From positions 1-32,848 of the forward strand of contig MHBM01000231.1 in assembly GCA_001804885.1 (NCBI GenBank): 32,848 bases of DNA. The letters are read 5' to 3'. Origin of the DNA: Lentisphaerae bacterium RIFOXYA12_FULL_48_11. GTDB lineage: Bacteria > Verrucomicrobiota > Kiritimatiellia > UBA8416 > YA12-FULL-48-11. Numbering within the stretch: the first letter of the stretch is position 1; each line of letters starts with the position of its first letter. The notes under the pieces were generated by a model, which was not told the DNA's origin, did no database searches, and saw only the letters and a program-made list of their open reading frames with translations. This document shows, in pieces, positions 7,656-15,663 of the stretch. Made by a program: the position numbers and the translations under genes.

Positions 7656-8470
7656 TGCTTGAAATAAGAAATCTTACATGCAGCTATGATTCCGGGTTTG
7701 CCATCAGGAATATCAATCTGACCGTGGAGCAGGGTGAAATTGTGGGGATAATAGGGCCAAATGGCTGTGGGAAGACTACCCTGCTCAGGGCGATCACGGG
7801 AATATTAAAGCCCCAACAGGGGAGTGTGCTGCTTGAGAAACAGGATATGGCCCGGATGAGTGCCAGGGACATTGCCAGGAAGATAGCCGTGGTTTCGCAG
7901 AATTCTGAACCAGCCTTCCTGTCTGTGGAGGAATTTGTATTGCTTGGCAGGATTCCACATTTCCGGAAATACCAGTTTTTTGAATCGAAGGAGGATCGCG
8001 AAATCGCGCTTGAAGCCATGACTCTCACAGATTCGCTCAGGTTCAAAGACCATCCTGTGGAATGCATAAGCGGAGGCGAGCAGCAGCTGGCTCTTTTTGC
8101 CAGGGCGCTTGCCCAGCGTCCGAAATTAATGCTCCTCGATGAACCGACCGCCCACCTTGATATAACGCATCAATCCGGGATGCTGGACCTTGTGAGAAAG
8201 TTCAACAGGAAATTCGGACTTACCGTTCTGCTGGTGCTTCACGACCTCAATCTTGCCGCTGAATACTGCCACAGGCTGGTACTGCTTAATGAGGGCAGTA
8301 TCCGCAAGGTGGGCACGCCCGATGAGGTTATTGACTACAAAATTATCGAGGAAGTCTTCAAGACCGTTGTAGTAGTGGAGAAGAATCCACTTTCGTCCAA
8401 ACCTTTCGTCATGATCGTTTCAGAAGAAATGCAGGAGAAATCAAGAACTTATAAGAAGGCTTTGCCATAG
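7655..8470 (+). CDS. btuD: ABC transporter ATP-binding protein, cobalamin importer (BtuD-like)
   Basis: A 271-residue ATPase energising the BtuC permease. ATG 7655 overlaps the btuC stop (TGATG) and the protein begins MLEIRNLTCSYDSGFAIRNI. An open frame further upstream lies inside btuC and is not the start. Motifs are Walker A GPNGCGKTT (residues 34-42), Q-loop VVSQNSEP, signature ISGGEQQLALFARAL, Walker B LMLLDEPTAHLD and H-loop LVLHDLN. This is the FecE/BtuD layout. It is the last gene of the cobalamin operon; 60 bases then separate it from the convergent feoB, with no clear terminator. Confidence 0.92.
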   Translation: MLEIRNLTCSYDSGFAIRNINLTVEQGEIVGIIGPNGCGKTTLLRAITGILKPQQGSVLLEKQDMARMSARDIARKIAVVSQNSEPAFLSVEEFVLLGRIPHFRKYQFFESKEDREIALEAMTLTDSLRFKDHPVECISGGEQQLALFARALAQRPKLMLLDEPTAHLDITHQSGMLDLVRKFNRKFGLTVLLVLHDLNLAAEYCHRLVLLNEGSIRKVGTPDEVIDYKIIEEVFKTVVVVEKNPLSSKPFVMIVSEEMQEKSRTYKKALP

Positions 8471-8530
8471 ATAAATCTGGTATGCAATTTTGTATTTTTG
8501 TAATTCCTTATAATTGCCGCTCGTGGTATC

Positions 8531-10243
8531 TCAAAGAGACAGTATGAGTCTGAGGATACCGCCGATGGTTGATGCAGCAAGAAACATGATTCCCGTTGCC
8601 TTGACCGTATCTCTGAAGCCGAGTTCCTTGAAAAGAACCGCGAAAGTTGCGACACACGGGAAGAACATGGCAAGAACCACACACGCCACGGTTGCCTGTT
8701 CTACGCTTAGAGCCAGAGGCATCAACAAGCCTACGGCCATGTCTTTCCTCATAAATCCTACAATGATGGCTGTTGCGGCTTCCTTGGGTAATCCCCAGAG
8801 ACCGGTGACAACTGGCGACGTTAAACGTGCAATATTGTCCAGAATTCCCAAATAATGGACAATATTGATGACTAGTACGGTTACCATGATGATCGGGACA
8901 GCTTCAATCAGGAATCCGGAAACTCGCATTCGTAGTTTTCTCAGAACTGCCTGCCAAATGGGAAGACGATAGGGAGGTATTTCTATGAGGAGTTCCGGCG
9001 CGAATCCTTTAACCATGTGTCGGAGAATAAAACCTGTAATCAGCCAGGCGGCAAAGAGCGTTCCATATACGATTGCGACGTATTGGATTCCATGTTTACC
9101 TAGTATGCCCAGAATCATTGCCTGCAGGGCGGCGCAGGGAATGGCGATTGAAATCAGTGTTGCGGCTATGAACCGTTCCCTCCTGCTCTCCAGTATCCGT
9201 GTAGCCAGGACGCCAGGCACATTGCAGCCAAGGCCCAGCAAGGTTGGGATTATGGCATAACCGTGCAAACCCAAGTGGTGCATGACAGTGTCCATCAGAA
9301 TCGCCAGTCGCGGAAGGTAGCCGCTGTCTTCAAGAATCCCAAGAGCCAGGTAAAAGGAAATTATGTATGGCAGGACCATTCCAAACGGGACATAGAGGCC
9401 GCTTGACAGAAGTCCAAATGACTGAACGAAATCTACTTGTCCGTCGATAAGTTTACCTATCAGAAGGTTATGAAGTAAGCCTGCTCCACCCAGAAATGAG
9501 CTAAACTTTTCCAGAATAGGTGCCCAGAGTGTGTTGAAAACGGGATTCACCAGATAATCGATCAGGCTTTCGCCGAGGAATCTAACCAGGAAGAAGGATC
9601 CGCAGAGAATTGCCATGGCTAAAATACCGCCAGTAACTGGTTGTACGCTCGCATCTGCCAGACGGTTGCGCCATGTGTGGTGGTGATGAACGAGCCTCTG
9701 GACTTCGTTGATGATGCTGCCGATAGTGATCCATCTCTCGTCCTGATTACGAACGGGTATATCGGTGATCGCTGCGGTATGGAGTAATTCCACTAGTTGT
9801 TTGACACCCTCACCCGTGACGGCAACGGTCGGAACTACCGGCACTTTTAAACGCATCCGCAATCGGTCCATGTCGATGGTGATTCCTTGATGCGTTGTGT
9901 CGTCCCACATATTAAGGGCAACTACCATTGGTATTTTACGTTCCAGTAATTGTACGGTCAGATATAAATTTCTCTCGAGGTTGGTCGCGTCAACAACATT
10001 GACAATTATATCGCCCGTTTCAAGCATTTGAAGGGCGACATTCTCGGCTTCGGAAGTGGGGTCCAGCGTGTAGCTTCCAGGTACGTCAACCACCTCGACG
10101 GTAGTTCCATTTAACTGCATGGAGCCGCGTGTGTAACTGACTGTTGTTCCCGGATAATTGGATGCGATAACGCCTAGCCCGGTCAGTCGTGAAAACAAAA
10201 CACTCTTGCCTACATTGGGATTACCCATCAGCAGGATTCTCAC
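8531..10243 (-). CDS. feoB: Ferrous iron transport protein B
   Basis: A 570-residue ferrous-iron transporter with an N-terminal GTPase and a polytopic membrane domain. The G-protein motifs are G1 GNPNVGKS (residues 7-14), G2 in YPGTTVSY, G3 DVPG and G4 NMWD. The membrane part has the two Gate motifs, with GLGCNVPG in the first and PCVATFAVLFKELGF in the second. It is shorter than E. coli FeoB (773) mainly because the linker and C-terminus are short, as in many anaerobes. The start is GTG at 10243, overlapping the feoA stop (GTGA). Confidence 0.95.
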   Translation of the reverse strand: MRILLMGNPNVGKSVLFSRLTGLGVIASNYPGTTVSYTRGSMQLNGTTVEVVDVPGSYTLDPTSEAENVALQMLETGDIIVNVVDATNLERNLYLTVQLLERKIPMVVALNMWDDTTHQGITIDMDRLRMRLKVPVVPTVAVTGEGVKQLVELLHTAAITDIPVRNQDERWITIGSIINEVQRLVHHHHTWRNRLADASVQPVTGGILAMAILCGSFFLVRFLGESLIDYLVNPVFNTLWAPILEKFSSFLGGAGLLHNLLIGKLIDGQVDFVQSFGLLSSGLYVPFGMVLPYIISFYLALGILEDSGYLPRLAILMDTVMHHLGLHGYAIIPTLLGLGCNVPGVLATRILESRRERFIAATLISIAIPCAALQAMILGILGKHGIQYVAIVYGTLFAAWLITGFILRHMVKGFAPELLIEIPPYRLPIWQAVLRKLRMRVSGFLIEAVPIIMVTVLVINIVHYLGILDNIARLTSPVVTGLWGLPKEAATAIIVGFMRKDMAVGLLMPLALSVEQATVACVVLAMFFPCVATFAVLFKELGFRDTVKATGIMFLAASTIGGILRLILSL

Positions 10244-10488
10244 GGCGAAGCAACCTCCACAATAACCTTTCCGGCCATGTTGTGCCCCATTGCAATCCGT
10301 GTTTGTCCAACTTCTGCTGTCACTGGTCCGTGCATAATCATGTTGCTTACTTTTGTGACTCTTTTGCCCTTCATTATTCCAAGAGCGGAAAGGCGATTAA
10401 TCAAGCCTTGACCACCGTTGATATTAACAATGATTCCCTTTTGACCGTTCGACATCCTGTCGAGCGTTGTCTCAAGTTTTATGGGCAT
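10240..10488 (-). CDS. feoA: Ferrous iron transport protein A
   Basis: An 82-residue SH3-like FeoA domain protein. The core GLINRLSALGIMKGKRVTKV matches the family's RL..lGi..G..v pattern, and a C-terminal GHNMAGKVIVEV strand closes the barrel. It is a cytoplasmic partner of FeoB and overlaps it by four bases. It begins only 54 bases after the end of the ABC-3 permease gene on the same strand, so iron uptake may be expressed from the upstream metal-transport promoter. I found no convincing Fur box in the gap. Confidence 0.9.
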   Translation of the reverse strand: MPIKLETTLDRMSNGQKGIIVNINGGQGLINRLSALGIMKGKRVTKVSNMIMHGPVTAEVGQTRIAMGHNMAGKVIVEVASP

Positions 10489-10542
10489 TGCCTGTAGCGC
10501 CTTTCTTGCATTATTCTTATTTGGACGTATTCGTATATTCCA

Positions 10543-11364
10543 TTATCTCGTCCTTGTTGTCCACTTCCAAACGGCGCAGGCAAACAGTGTAATTCCAAGG
10601 AATAATGCGACGCATACCCCGGCAGAGAAGTCCATCCTTTGGGAAAACAATAATCCAGCTGCGGAACTGGCTATTCCTGCAAGCCAGGCGATTAACAGGC
10701 GTATGCCCCACCGTGTTGAGATGATTGCGGAGGTTGTAGCCGGAATAATCAGAAAACAAAAAGTTACAACTATGCCGGCCAGTTTGACCGATAAAGTAAT
10801 TACTATGCCGCAAAGTGAATAGAACAGGAAATCCCATACGATTACGTGCATGCCTGCGGCAACTGCGTCTTCGTACCCATCGGAAATCCGTCGGAAAGGT
10901 TTACGAAACAAACCAAAACATGCGCCGACAAAGGCAAAAACGGCACTTGTCCACAGCAGCTCAGATGTTTTTACCCACAAAAGGCCGCCGCTGAGCATTT
11001 CTTGAACATGTGTGTGACCTCCGGTTCCTTTTCCGATCAGGAAAAGCGCTGCAGAGGCAGAGAGCGCATATGTGATTCCAATTACGGCCTCAATTGGAAT
11101 CTGTGAGGCCTTGTTACGAGTTAAAGCAAAAAAAAAGGCCGCGAACAATGTGGCACCCATTCCAGACAATAGCGCAGGAATGGAATCAGGGGCTACCCCT
11201 ATGAAGATGTGAGCCATCAGAGCGCCCAAAGCTGCAATTTGAGCTACGGCTATGTCGATAAAGATCACTTCCCGTTTCAAGACATGAAGGCCCAGATAGC
11301 CCAAGATTAGGCAGAGAAGGACACAGGCAAGAAGGGGAAGCCCAATCATAGATACAAGATTCAT
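10543..11364 (-). CDS. Metal ABC transporter permease (ABC-3/ZnuB-TroD family), second subunit
   Basis: A 273-residue inner-membrane permease with eight or so hydrophobic segments. It has the ABC-3 N-terminal pattern LGLHVLKREVIFIDIAVAQI and the GIVVTFCFLIIPATTSAII loop that contacts the ATPase. The family moves Zn, Mn or Fe(II). Its ATG overlaps the stop of the preceding permease (ATGA at 11361-11364), so the pair likely forms a heterodimer as in TroCD. A poly-A run near 11126-11135 sits in frame and does not disrupt the gene. No ATPase gene accompanies the pair. Confidence 0.9.
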   Translation of the reverse strand: MNLVSMIGLPLLACVLLCLILGYLGLHVLKREVIFIDIAVAQIAALGALMAHIFIGVAPDSIPALLSGMGATLFAAFFFALTRNKASQIPIEAVIGITYALSASAALFLIGKGTGGHTHVQEMLSGGLLWVKTSELLWTSAVFAFVGACFGLFRKPFRRISDGYEDAVAAGMHVIVWDFLFYSLCGIVITLSVKLAGIVVTFCFLIIPATTSAIISTRWGIRLLIAWLAGIASSAAGLLFSQRMDFSAGVCVALFLGITLFACAVWKWTTRTR

Positions 11365-12233
11365 TCCACCCCCCCTTGCCCGGGTTGCATTATGGCGTCA
11401 GGTGATATGCGGTGAGCAGCAATCTTGCGGCGTGTGAGCCATATGCTCGCAACAAGCGCCATAATGAAAAAAAATCCCATGACCAACATAAGAGTAGGTC
11501 CGTATGGACAGTCCATCTTGTAGGAAACAATTACACCCAGCACGCAGGCTGTAAAACCCGCCCCCCATCCAATAATAAGGGCTGGAAGCCATTGGCGTGA
11601 GAACATGATTCCGATGGCTGCTGGAATCATCAGGAACCCGTATGCCAAAAGAACACCTGAGACCGGAACAATCAAAATTGCAATAATTCCCTGAGTGAGG
11701 AAGAACAAAAAATCCCATACTGCTCTGTGCGGCCATTCCGTGGAATCCTCAGTCAATCGCATAATAGGCCTTCTACAGATAAAATGCAGAATCCCCAGTC
11801 CTGCGTAAACTCCAATAGTAACCCAAACCAGCGGCCATGATACCCATAGCATGGATCCGACAAGGGTAGCGCTGAAGGACACGCCTCCCTCGTGCATTTT
11901 GTCTGCCACCAGTAAAGATGCGACAAGAGCCATGCCATAAAGAATACCAATCACGGCTTCCTGGGGAATCTGCTTGTTTTTCGGACGCAACACCGTCAAT
12001 AGCGTACAACCTATCAAGGTGGCGCCCAAGGCTAGCAAATAGGACAGGGGCGTCCCATACTTGACGCCCAAGCCTATGCCCAGAATAACCCCGAAAGCGG
12101 CCAGCTGATCCAGTACCAGATCGCTAAAGATAATACCGCGCCGGATGATATGCAGACCAATGTAGGTATGCAGAACCAGCACAACCGCGATCAGGCTGAT
12201 CTGCATGACAAAGAAATTGGTAACCTCACTCAT
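11361..12233 (-). CDS. Metal ABC transporter permease (ABC-3 family), first subunit
   Basis: A 290-residue ABC-3 family permease. It shows LGLHVLKR-type N-terminal homology (YIGLHIIRRGIIFSDLVLDQ), about eight hydrophobic helices, and the cytoplasmic-loop region PVSGVLLAYGFLMIPAAIGI. The C-terminal tail is charged. It starts nine bases after the binding-protein gene and overlaps the second permease. It is about 30% longer in its loops than its partner and clearly diverged, so the two are distinct subunits rather than a recent duplication. The substrate is likely a divalent metal; Zn, Mn, Fe and Ni cannot be told apart from sequence. Confidence 0.9.
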   Translation of the reverse strand: MSEVTNFFVMQISLIAVVLVLHTYIGLHIIRRGIIFSDLVLDQLAAFGVILGIGLGVKYGTPLSYLLALGATLIGCTLLTVLRPKNKQIPQEAVIGILYGMALVASLLVADKMHEGGVSFSATLVGSMLWVSWPLVWVTIGVYAGLGILHFICRRPIMRLTEDSTEWPHRAVWDFLFFLTQGIIAILIVPVSGVLLAYGFLMIPAAIGIMFSRQWLPALIIGWGAGFTACVLGVIVSYKMDCPYGPTLMLVMGFFFIMALVASIWLTRRKIAAHRISPDAIMQPGQGGVE

Positions 12234-12242
12234 GTGACGGTC

Positions 12243-13295
12243 CTACTTGATTACTTGTTTATTTCGTGCAGTGGTCAACAAGCGGTTTACCCACAGATCC
12301 ACCAAGCCGAAATACGTCTCCACGCCTTGTTCGCCGCCGACGTAAAGCGGAACGATAACAGCTTCGGCGTTGACTTTCGCGGCAACTGTTTTGACCTGAT
12401 GTTGATCGAAATAATTTGCTGCCAGGAGAATACGAACATCTCGTTGGCGCATATTCTCGATTAGATTCAGGACGTGGCTAGGCGATGGCGGGATGCCTGG
12501 TTTCGGTTCAACCGTACCGGCTTCCTCAAGTTCAAAGAGAGTGAAGAAATACACCCAGTTCTTGTGATACGTGACGATCAACTTTCCGCGAAGAGGAAGC
12601 ATTAGCTTCATCCATCCGCCAAGCTGTTCGATCAAAGGTTTACCTTCGTGCGTTTGCTTTTCGAGGAACCCATATAGTTTTCCGCTGGCGGCTAGTTCAG
12701 CGAGTGTGTCGCCGCCGAGCATCTCCACCAACGCCTTACCGAACATTCGTTCGTCCAGGGATCGCACAAACAGCTCTGTTCGTTTCTGGTAATAAGCCTT
12801 TCCTTGGGGATCGTTAGTGATCAACCCTGCGGCAATATTCCGGGCCACCGTTCGCATGTTCACCGGACTGCAGGTGATGTGCGGATTACCGTACACGTGA
12901 ACCCCTCCTTCGGATCGGGACAGCACCTTGGGTTTTTCCAGGAGGTCTAACCCTTTCGCCACTGCAACGTAACCAGCCTGACCACTGCGGACCTTCGCGT
13001 TTCCCGACTTGTCCACCACCGTCGGCAACCACATTTCAAGATCGAGTCCAGTATCCAACAGTACATCGGCGTCGCGAACCATGGCCACAAAAGAAGGCTT
13101 TGGTCGAATGTAATGTGCATCCTGTTCTCCTTGAACGATTGCTTGTGCAATGATCCTGTCACCGCCGATTTCCCTGGCGATAGCCGCATAATCCGGTAGT
13201 GTCGCCACTACCTGCAATGGTTTTTCTGATGCCCACCCTTGAATGCACATTCCCATAACCACTAATCCAATCGAAATTATTCGATATTCTTTCAT
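12243..13295 (-). CDS. Metal ABC transporter substrate-binding protein (ZnuA/TroA-like)
   Basis: A 350-residue cluster A-I metal-binding protein with a signal peptide (cleavage near GWA-SEK). Candidate metal ligands are the His in QDAHYIRPKPS, the His in GNPHITCSPVN and the His in VTYHKNWVYFF. The fourth ligand, normally an Asp/Glu near the C-terminus, is not apparent: the equivalent region reads VIVPLYVGGEQG. This suggests a three-His site completed by another residue or water. The protein lacks the His-rich loop common in ZnuA. RBS AGGAC precedes ATG 13295. It heads the permease pair and follows a porin gene by 32 bases. Confidence 0.87.
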   Translation of the reverse strand: MKEYRIISIGLVVMGMCIQGWASEKPLQVVATLPDYAAIAREIGGDRIIAQAIVQGEQDAHYIRPKPSFVAMVRDADVLLDTGLDLEMWLPTVVDKSGNAKVRSGQAGYVAVAKGLDLLEKPKVLSRSEGGVHVYGNPHITCSPVNMRTVARNIAAGLITNDPQGKAYYQKRTELFVRSLDERMFGKALVEMLGGDTLAELAASGKLYGFLEKQTHEGKPLIEQLGGWMKLMLPLRGKLIVTYHKNWVYFFTLFELEEAGTVEPKPGIPPSPSHVLNLIENMRQRDVRILLAANYFDQHQVKTVAAKVNAEAVIVPLYVGGEQGVETYFGLVDLWVNRLLTTARNKQVIK

Positions 13296-13327
13296 GTTAA
13301 AATGTCCTTTCTCAAAATTGCCGATGT

Positions 13328-14584
13328 TTAATAACGTTCGTGTTTATGTGGACCCGCTGCAAAAATGCATTGCAGCCAGACCACATTTTCTACTGGATCG
13401 GGTCCGCCAGTATCCAGGCGGTCGTATTCCGCCCTGAAATGGACGAAAGGGCTCTGGTCCCACGTAATATATGGTCCGACCTGCCAGCGATCAGAGCCGT
13501 CATCAGAGACAACGACCGATGAGAGACTTACCGGAACCAATGCGGCGTAAGTTTTAGCAGCAGGTTCAAAATAGTCACCGCGCACGCCCAGGCTCAACGT
13601 GCGTGATATTTTTGTTTCAACATAGCTGTACATTCCCCAAGCGTTCACGTTATCTTCCCCTGATCCATCCGGTGCGAGAATATCTTTGTTCAAGGCGTAG
13701 GCTTCCGTTCGCCAAGTTACATTCCGATACCGCATTCGATCTGTTGGTTCCCAGAGAATGGTGAAATCCGCGCCAAACACATACACGTTTAAAACCTCGT
13801 CGATAGTGGTTTCTTCAACCGTCCATTGATTATTTTTACCGTAGAGTCCGCTGAATCCAAGTTCGGTATAGGTGGACGGAGTGAGATCACGAAATATTTT
13901 ATAGTGAGCCAATACACTCGGAGTATTGTCTGCGTTCTCGGCAAACACCTGGCCGCTCTCGCCATCCGTAACTTGAACAACTAATTCCTGCGAATTGCCT
14001 GCCAGATCCGGCATGCTCCATTCCAACGAACCGCCGGTCTGATTCAACCCGCCCGGGCCAAATATCTGACGTAGTGCGAGAGGAAAGTCTACCTGATCCA
14101 GCGCGTGCTTGTGCCACCGGTTCACCACGCCAAACTGTTGGCGAAACTTGCCCAGTGTCAGATTTATCTGCGGTAAAAGGCCGAATCGTGTAACATAGCC
14201 TTCTTCAAACTCTGCTCCCTCTTCGCTGAAAGAGAAAGCCGCCTTGAAGCGAGTGAACGGGTCCAGGTATGCCTCTGTGTGAACTCCAAGCCCACGAAAC
14301 AGAAAGTCCGATTTTTTGTCCGTCGTTTCACTGTCGGTGTACGACCATAGGATATCGCCAGTGATGCTGATTTCCGGGTTCAGTGCTTGAAGACCTAATG
14401 CGCCGGATGTGAACATTTCGTCCTTTGCCGGCTCTGTTTCTTTCTCTGCGATTTCTACTTTCGCCGCACGACGCAAATCCTCTATTGAGGGCTCCTGTTT
14501 CTTTTCCTGTCCGTACGATACGTGTGAGCAAAGAAACAGGCCCATGAAGCAAACCGTTAAGCTGAAATTCCAAAACTTTTTCAT
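13328..14584 (-). CDS. Outer-membrane porin-like beta-barrel protein
   Basis: A 418-residue protein with a Sec signal peptide (MKKFWNFSLTVCFMGLFLCS, cleavage after VSYGQ). A short charged, possibly coiled region (residues 30-55) follows, then many alternating amphipathic strands. GKFRQQFGVVNRWHKHALDQ resembles the strand/loop pattern of Bacteroidetes/OprP-like porins. It probably forms a passive channel feeding the periplasmic metal-binding protein encoded 32 bases downstream. The C-terminus ends GPHKHERY, with two His, rather than the classic terminal Phe. AGGAG precedes the ATG. Confidence 0.75.
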   Translation of the reverse strand: MKKFWNFSLTVCFMGLFLCSHVSYGQEKKQEPSIEDLRRAAKVEIAEKETEPAKDEMFTSGALGLQALNPEISITGDILWSYTDSETTDKKSDFLFRGLGVHTEAYLDPFTRFKAAFSFSEEGAEFEEGYVTRFGLLPQINLTLGKFRQQFGVVNRWHKHALDQVDFPLALRQIFGPGGLNQTGGSLEWSMPDLAGNSQELVVQVTDGESGQVFAENADNTPSVLAHYKIFRDLTPSTYTELGFSGLYGKNNQWTVEETTIDEVLNVYVFGADFTILWEPTDRMRYRNVTWRTEAYALNKDILAPDGSGEDNVNAWGMYSYVETKISRTLSLGVRGDYFEPAAKTYAALVPVSLSSVVVSDDGSDRWQVGPYITWDQSPFVHFRAEYDRLDTGGPDPVENVVWLQCIFAAGPHKHERY

Positions 14585-14626
14585 AAAATCTCCTGAATGA
14601 TTGAATGTAATTTAAAAACACAATGA

Positions 14627-14664
14627 TCAAACGCGAAGGTGAAAAAATGGCCCTCAGCGTTTGA
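14627..14664 (-). other. Intercistronic hairpin between the DUF2946-like gene and the porin
   Basis: TCAAACGC (14627-14634) and GCGTTTGA (14657-14664) form an 8-bp stem that can extend inward (GAAGG with CCCTC, one bulge and one mismatch). The transcript of the minus strand continues with a delayed T-rich stretch rather than an immediate U tract. It may be a weak terminator, attenuator or processing site that sets different levels for the small protein and the porin. Confidence 0.5.
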
Positions 14665-14682
14665 ACCTGACCAAATAGAATG

Positions 14683-14970
14683 TCAGGCTACAGGAGGAGC
14701 GCGTGCTTGGGTTGGACCGCGCAAAAGGGCGGAAAGAATAAACAATTGAGGAATTGAGAAATAATCAACGGAAATGATCTGATCGGTTGGCTCGACATGC
14801 GACACAGACTCCATCACTGGTGTGTTTGCCAACTGGCAGAAAGAACACTGGGTTGTTTCGTGAACATCTCCGCTGTCAGCGCAATGTATCATGTGGATTG
14901 TCGGAACAATCAACATCCCGACAACAAACAAGAGGCATAAAATGCTGGCGAAGATTCGCTTTAATTTCAT
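14683..14970 (-). CDS. DUF2946-like small exported protein
   Basis: A 95-residue protein starting at ATG 14970 (an in-frame TTG lies six bases upstream). It has a signal or anchor helix (residues 6-25), then HMIHCADSGDVHETTQCSFC, with His and Cys residues spaced like a metal site. The Pro/Arg-rich C-terminus ends ARAPPVA. The Cys/His segment plus the ARAPP tail resembles DUF2946 proteins, which often sit beside copper or TonB metal-uptake genes. Its function is unknown. It is the first gene of the minus-strand metal operon and is divergent from nikR, which suggests metal-dependent expression. Confidence 0.65.
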   Translation of the reverse strand: MKLKRIFASILCLLFVVGMLIVPTIHMIHCADSGDVHETTQCSFCQLANTPVMESVSHVEPTDQIISVDYFSIPQLFILSALLRGPTQARAPPVA

Positions 14971-14980
14971 TTTCAATAAT

Positions 14981-14994
14981 GTATATCATCGTAA
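14981..14994 (-). promoter_or_regulatory. Candidate regulator site in the nikR / metal-operon divergent region
   Basis: Read on the minus strand this is TTACGATGATATAC. Nearly the same word, TTACGATTATATA, occurs on the plus strand at 15596-15608 in front of the TonB/ECF operon. Sharing between the two control regions that flank nikR makes it a candidate NikR half-site or operator. It does not match the E. coli NikR operator (GTATGA-N16-TCATAC). Confidence 0.35.
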
Positions 14995-15131
14995 TTGGGG
15001 TGTCAACGCTGCAGGCGGTACGGATTCACGCGCCCCAAGCCGGCCTTGGGCTGGGGTATTTGAATATTGCGTTGGTCTCAATAAATCATTATTGTAACAG
15101 TTTTTATATCAAGACAGGAGATGGAGAAAAT

Positions 15132-15545
15132 ATGGCGCTAATGCGTTTCAGCGTATCGCTTGATGAAGGCTTGGTACGTCAGTTTGACGCCAAGATCAAG
15201 ATGGATCGTTGTCCTACCAGATCAAAAGCCGTGGGAGATCTTATCCGATCAAGCCTTGTGCAGACGGAGTGGCGAGCAGGTGATGAGGTCGCCGGTGCGA
15301 TTGTTCTGGTTTATGACCATCACAAGCGTGACATTGTGAAGAAGTTGACAAATGTTCAGCACGATTGTCACGACGCGATTATTTCGACCCAGCACATTCA
15401 CCTTGACCATGACAACTGTCTTGAAATTCTTGCTGTACGGGGTAAGCCCGGCGAGATAGACGCCATCGTTAAGTGTCTCAAAGCTGTCAAAGGGTTGAAA
15501 CACGTATCACTTGCCGCAGGGACCACAGGCGAACGACTGCTCTAA
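15132..15545 (+). CDS. nikR: Nickel-responsive regulator NikR
   Basis: A 137-residue ribbon-helix-helix repressor with a C-terminal ACT-like nickel-sensing domain. The N-terminal MALMRFSVSLDEGLVRQFD is the DNA-binding ribbon and start of the first helix. The sensor has VYDHHKRD and the full set of high-affinity ligands: His77 in TNVQHDCHD, then His88, His90 and Cys96 in QHIHLDHDNC. These correspond to E. coli NikR His76, His87, His89 and Cys95. The start is ATG 15132 with GGAG five bases upstream; an open frame further upstream is not credible. It sits between a divergent metal operon and a co-directional TonB/ECF operon, so either or both may be its targets. Confidence 0.93.
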   Translation: MALMRFSVSLDEGLVRQFDAKIKMDRCPTRSKAVGDLIRSSLVQTEWRAGDEVAGAIVLVYDHHKRDIVKKLTNVQHDCHDAIISTQHIHLDHDNCLEILAVRGKPGEIDAIVKCLKAVKGLKHVSLAAGTTGERLL

Positions 15546-15595
15546 TCAATCGGTGGACTGTCCTGAGATTTTGATCCTTTTATGCTTGCAGAGTG

Positions 15596-15619
15596 TTACG
15601 ATTATATAATACGTATTAT
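15596..15619 (+). promoter_or_regulatory. Palindrome and shared motif upstream of the TonB/ECF operon
   Basis: ATAATACGTATTAT at 15606-15619 is a perfect 14-base palindrome that overlaps a TATAAT-like -10 element (15605-15610). The preceding bases 15596-15608, TTACGATTATATA, repeat the motif found near nikR. Together they look like a promoter with an overlapping repressor site. NikR is the obvious candidate ligand; no well-spaced -35 was identified. Confidence 0.4.
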
Positions 15620-15663
15620 CTAGTCTTTTCATAAATCGGAAAAAGAGACAGGAAATAAATAAT

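Noticed and set aside
8471-8530. Terminator between btuD and convergent feoB
   Set aside because: The gap is AT-rich but shows no stable stem followed by a T tract on either strand.
11126-11136. Poly-A run in the second ABC-3 permease as a possible frameshift site
   Set aside because: The reading frame and protein motifs continue normally on both sides.
14787-15131. Extended N-terminus for NikR
   Set aside because: The ribbon-helix-helix domain begins at 15132 with a good Shine-Dalgarno; the extension overlaps the divergent gene.
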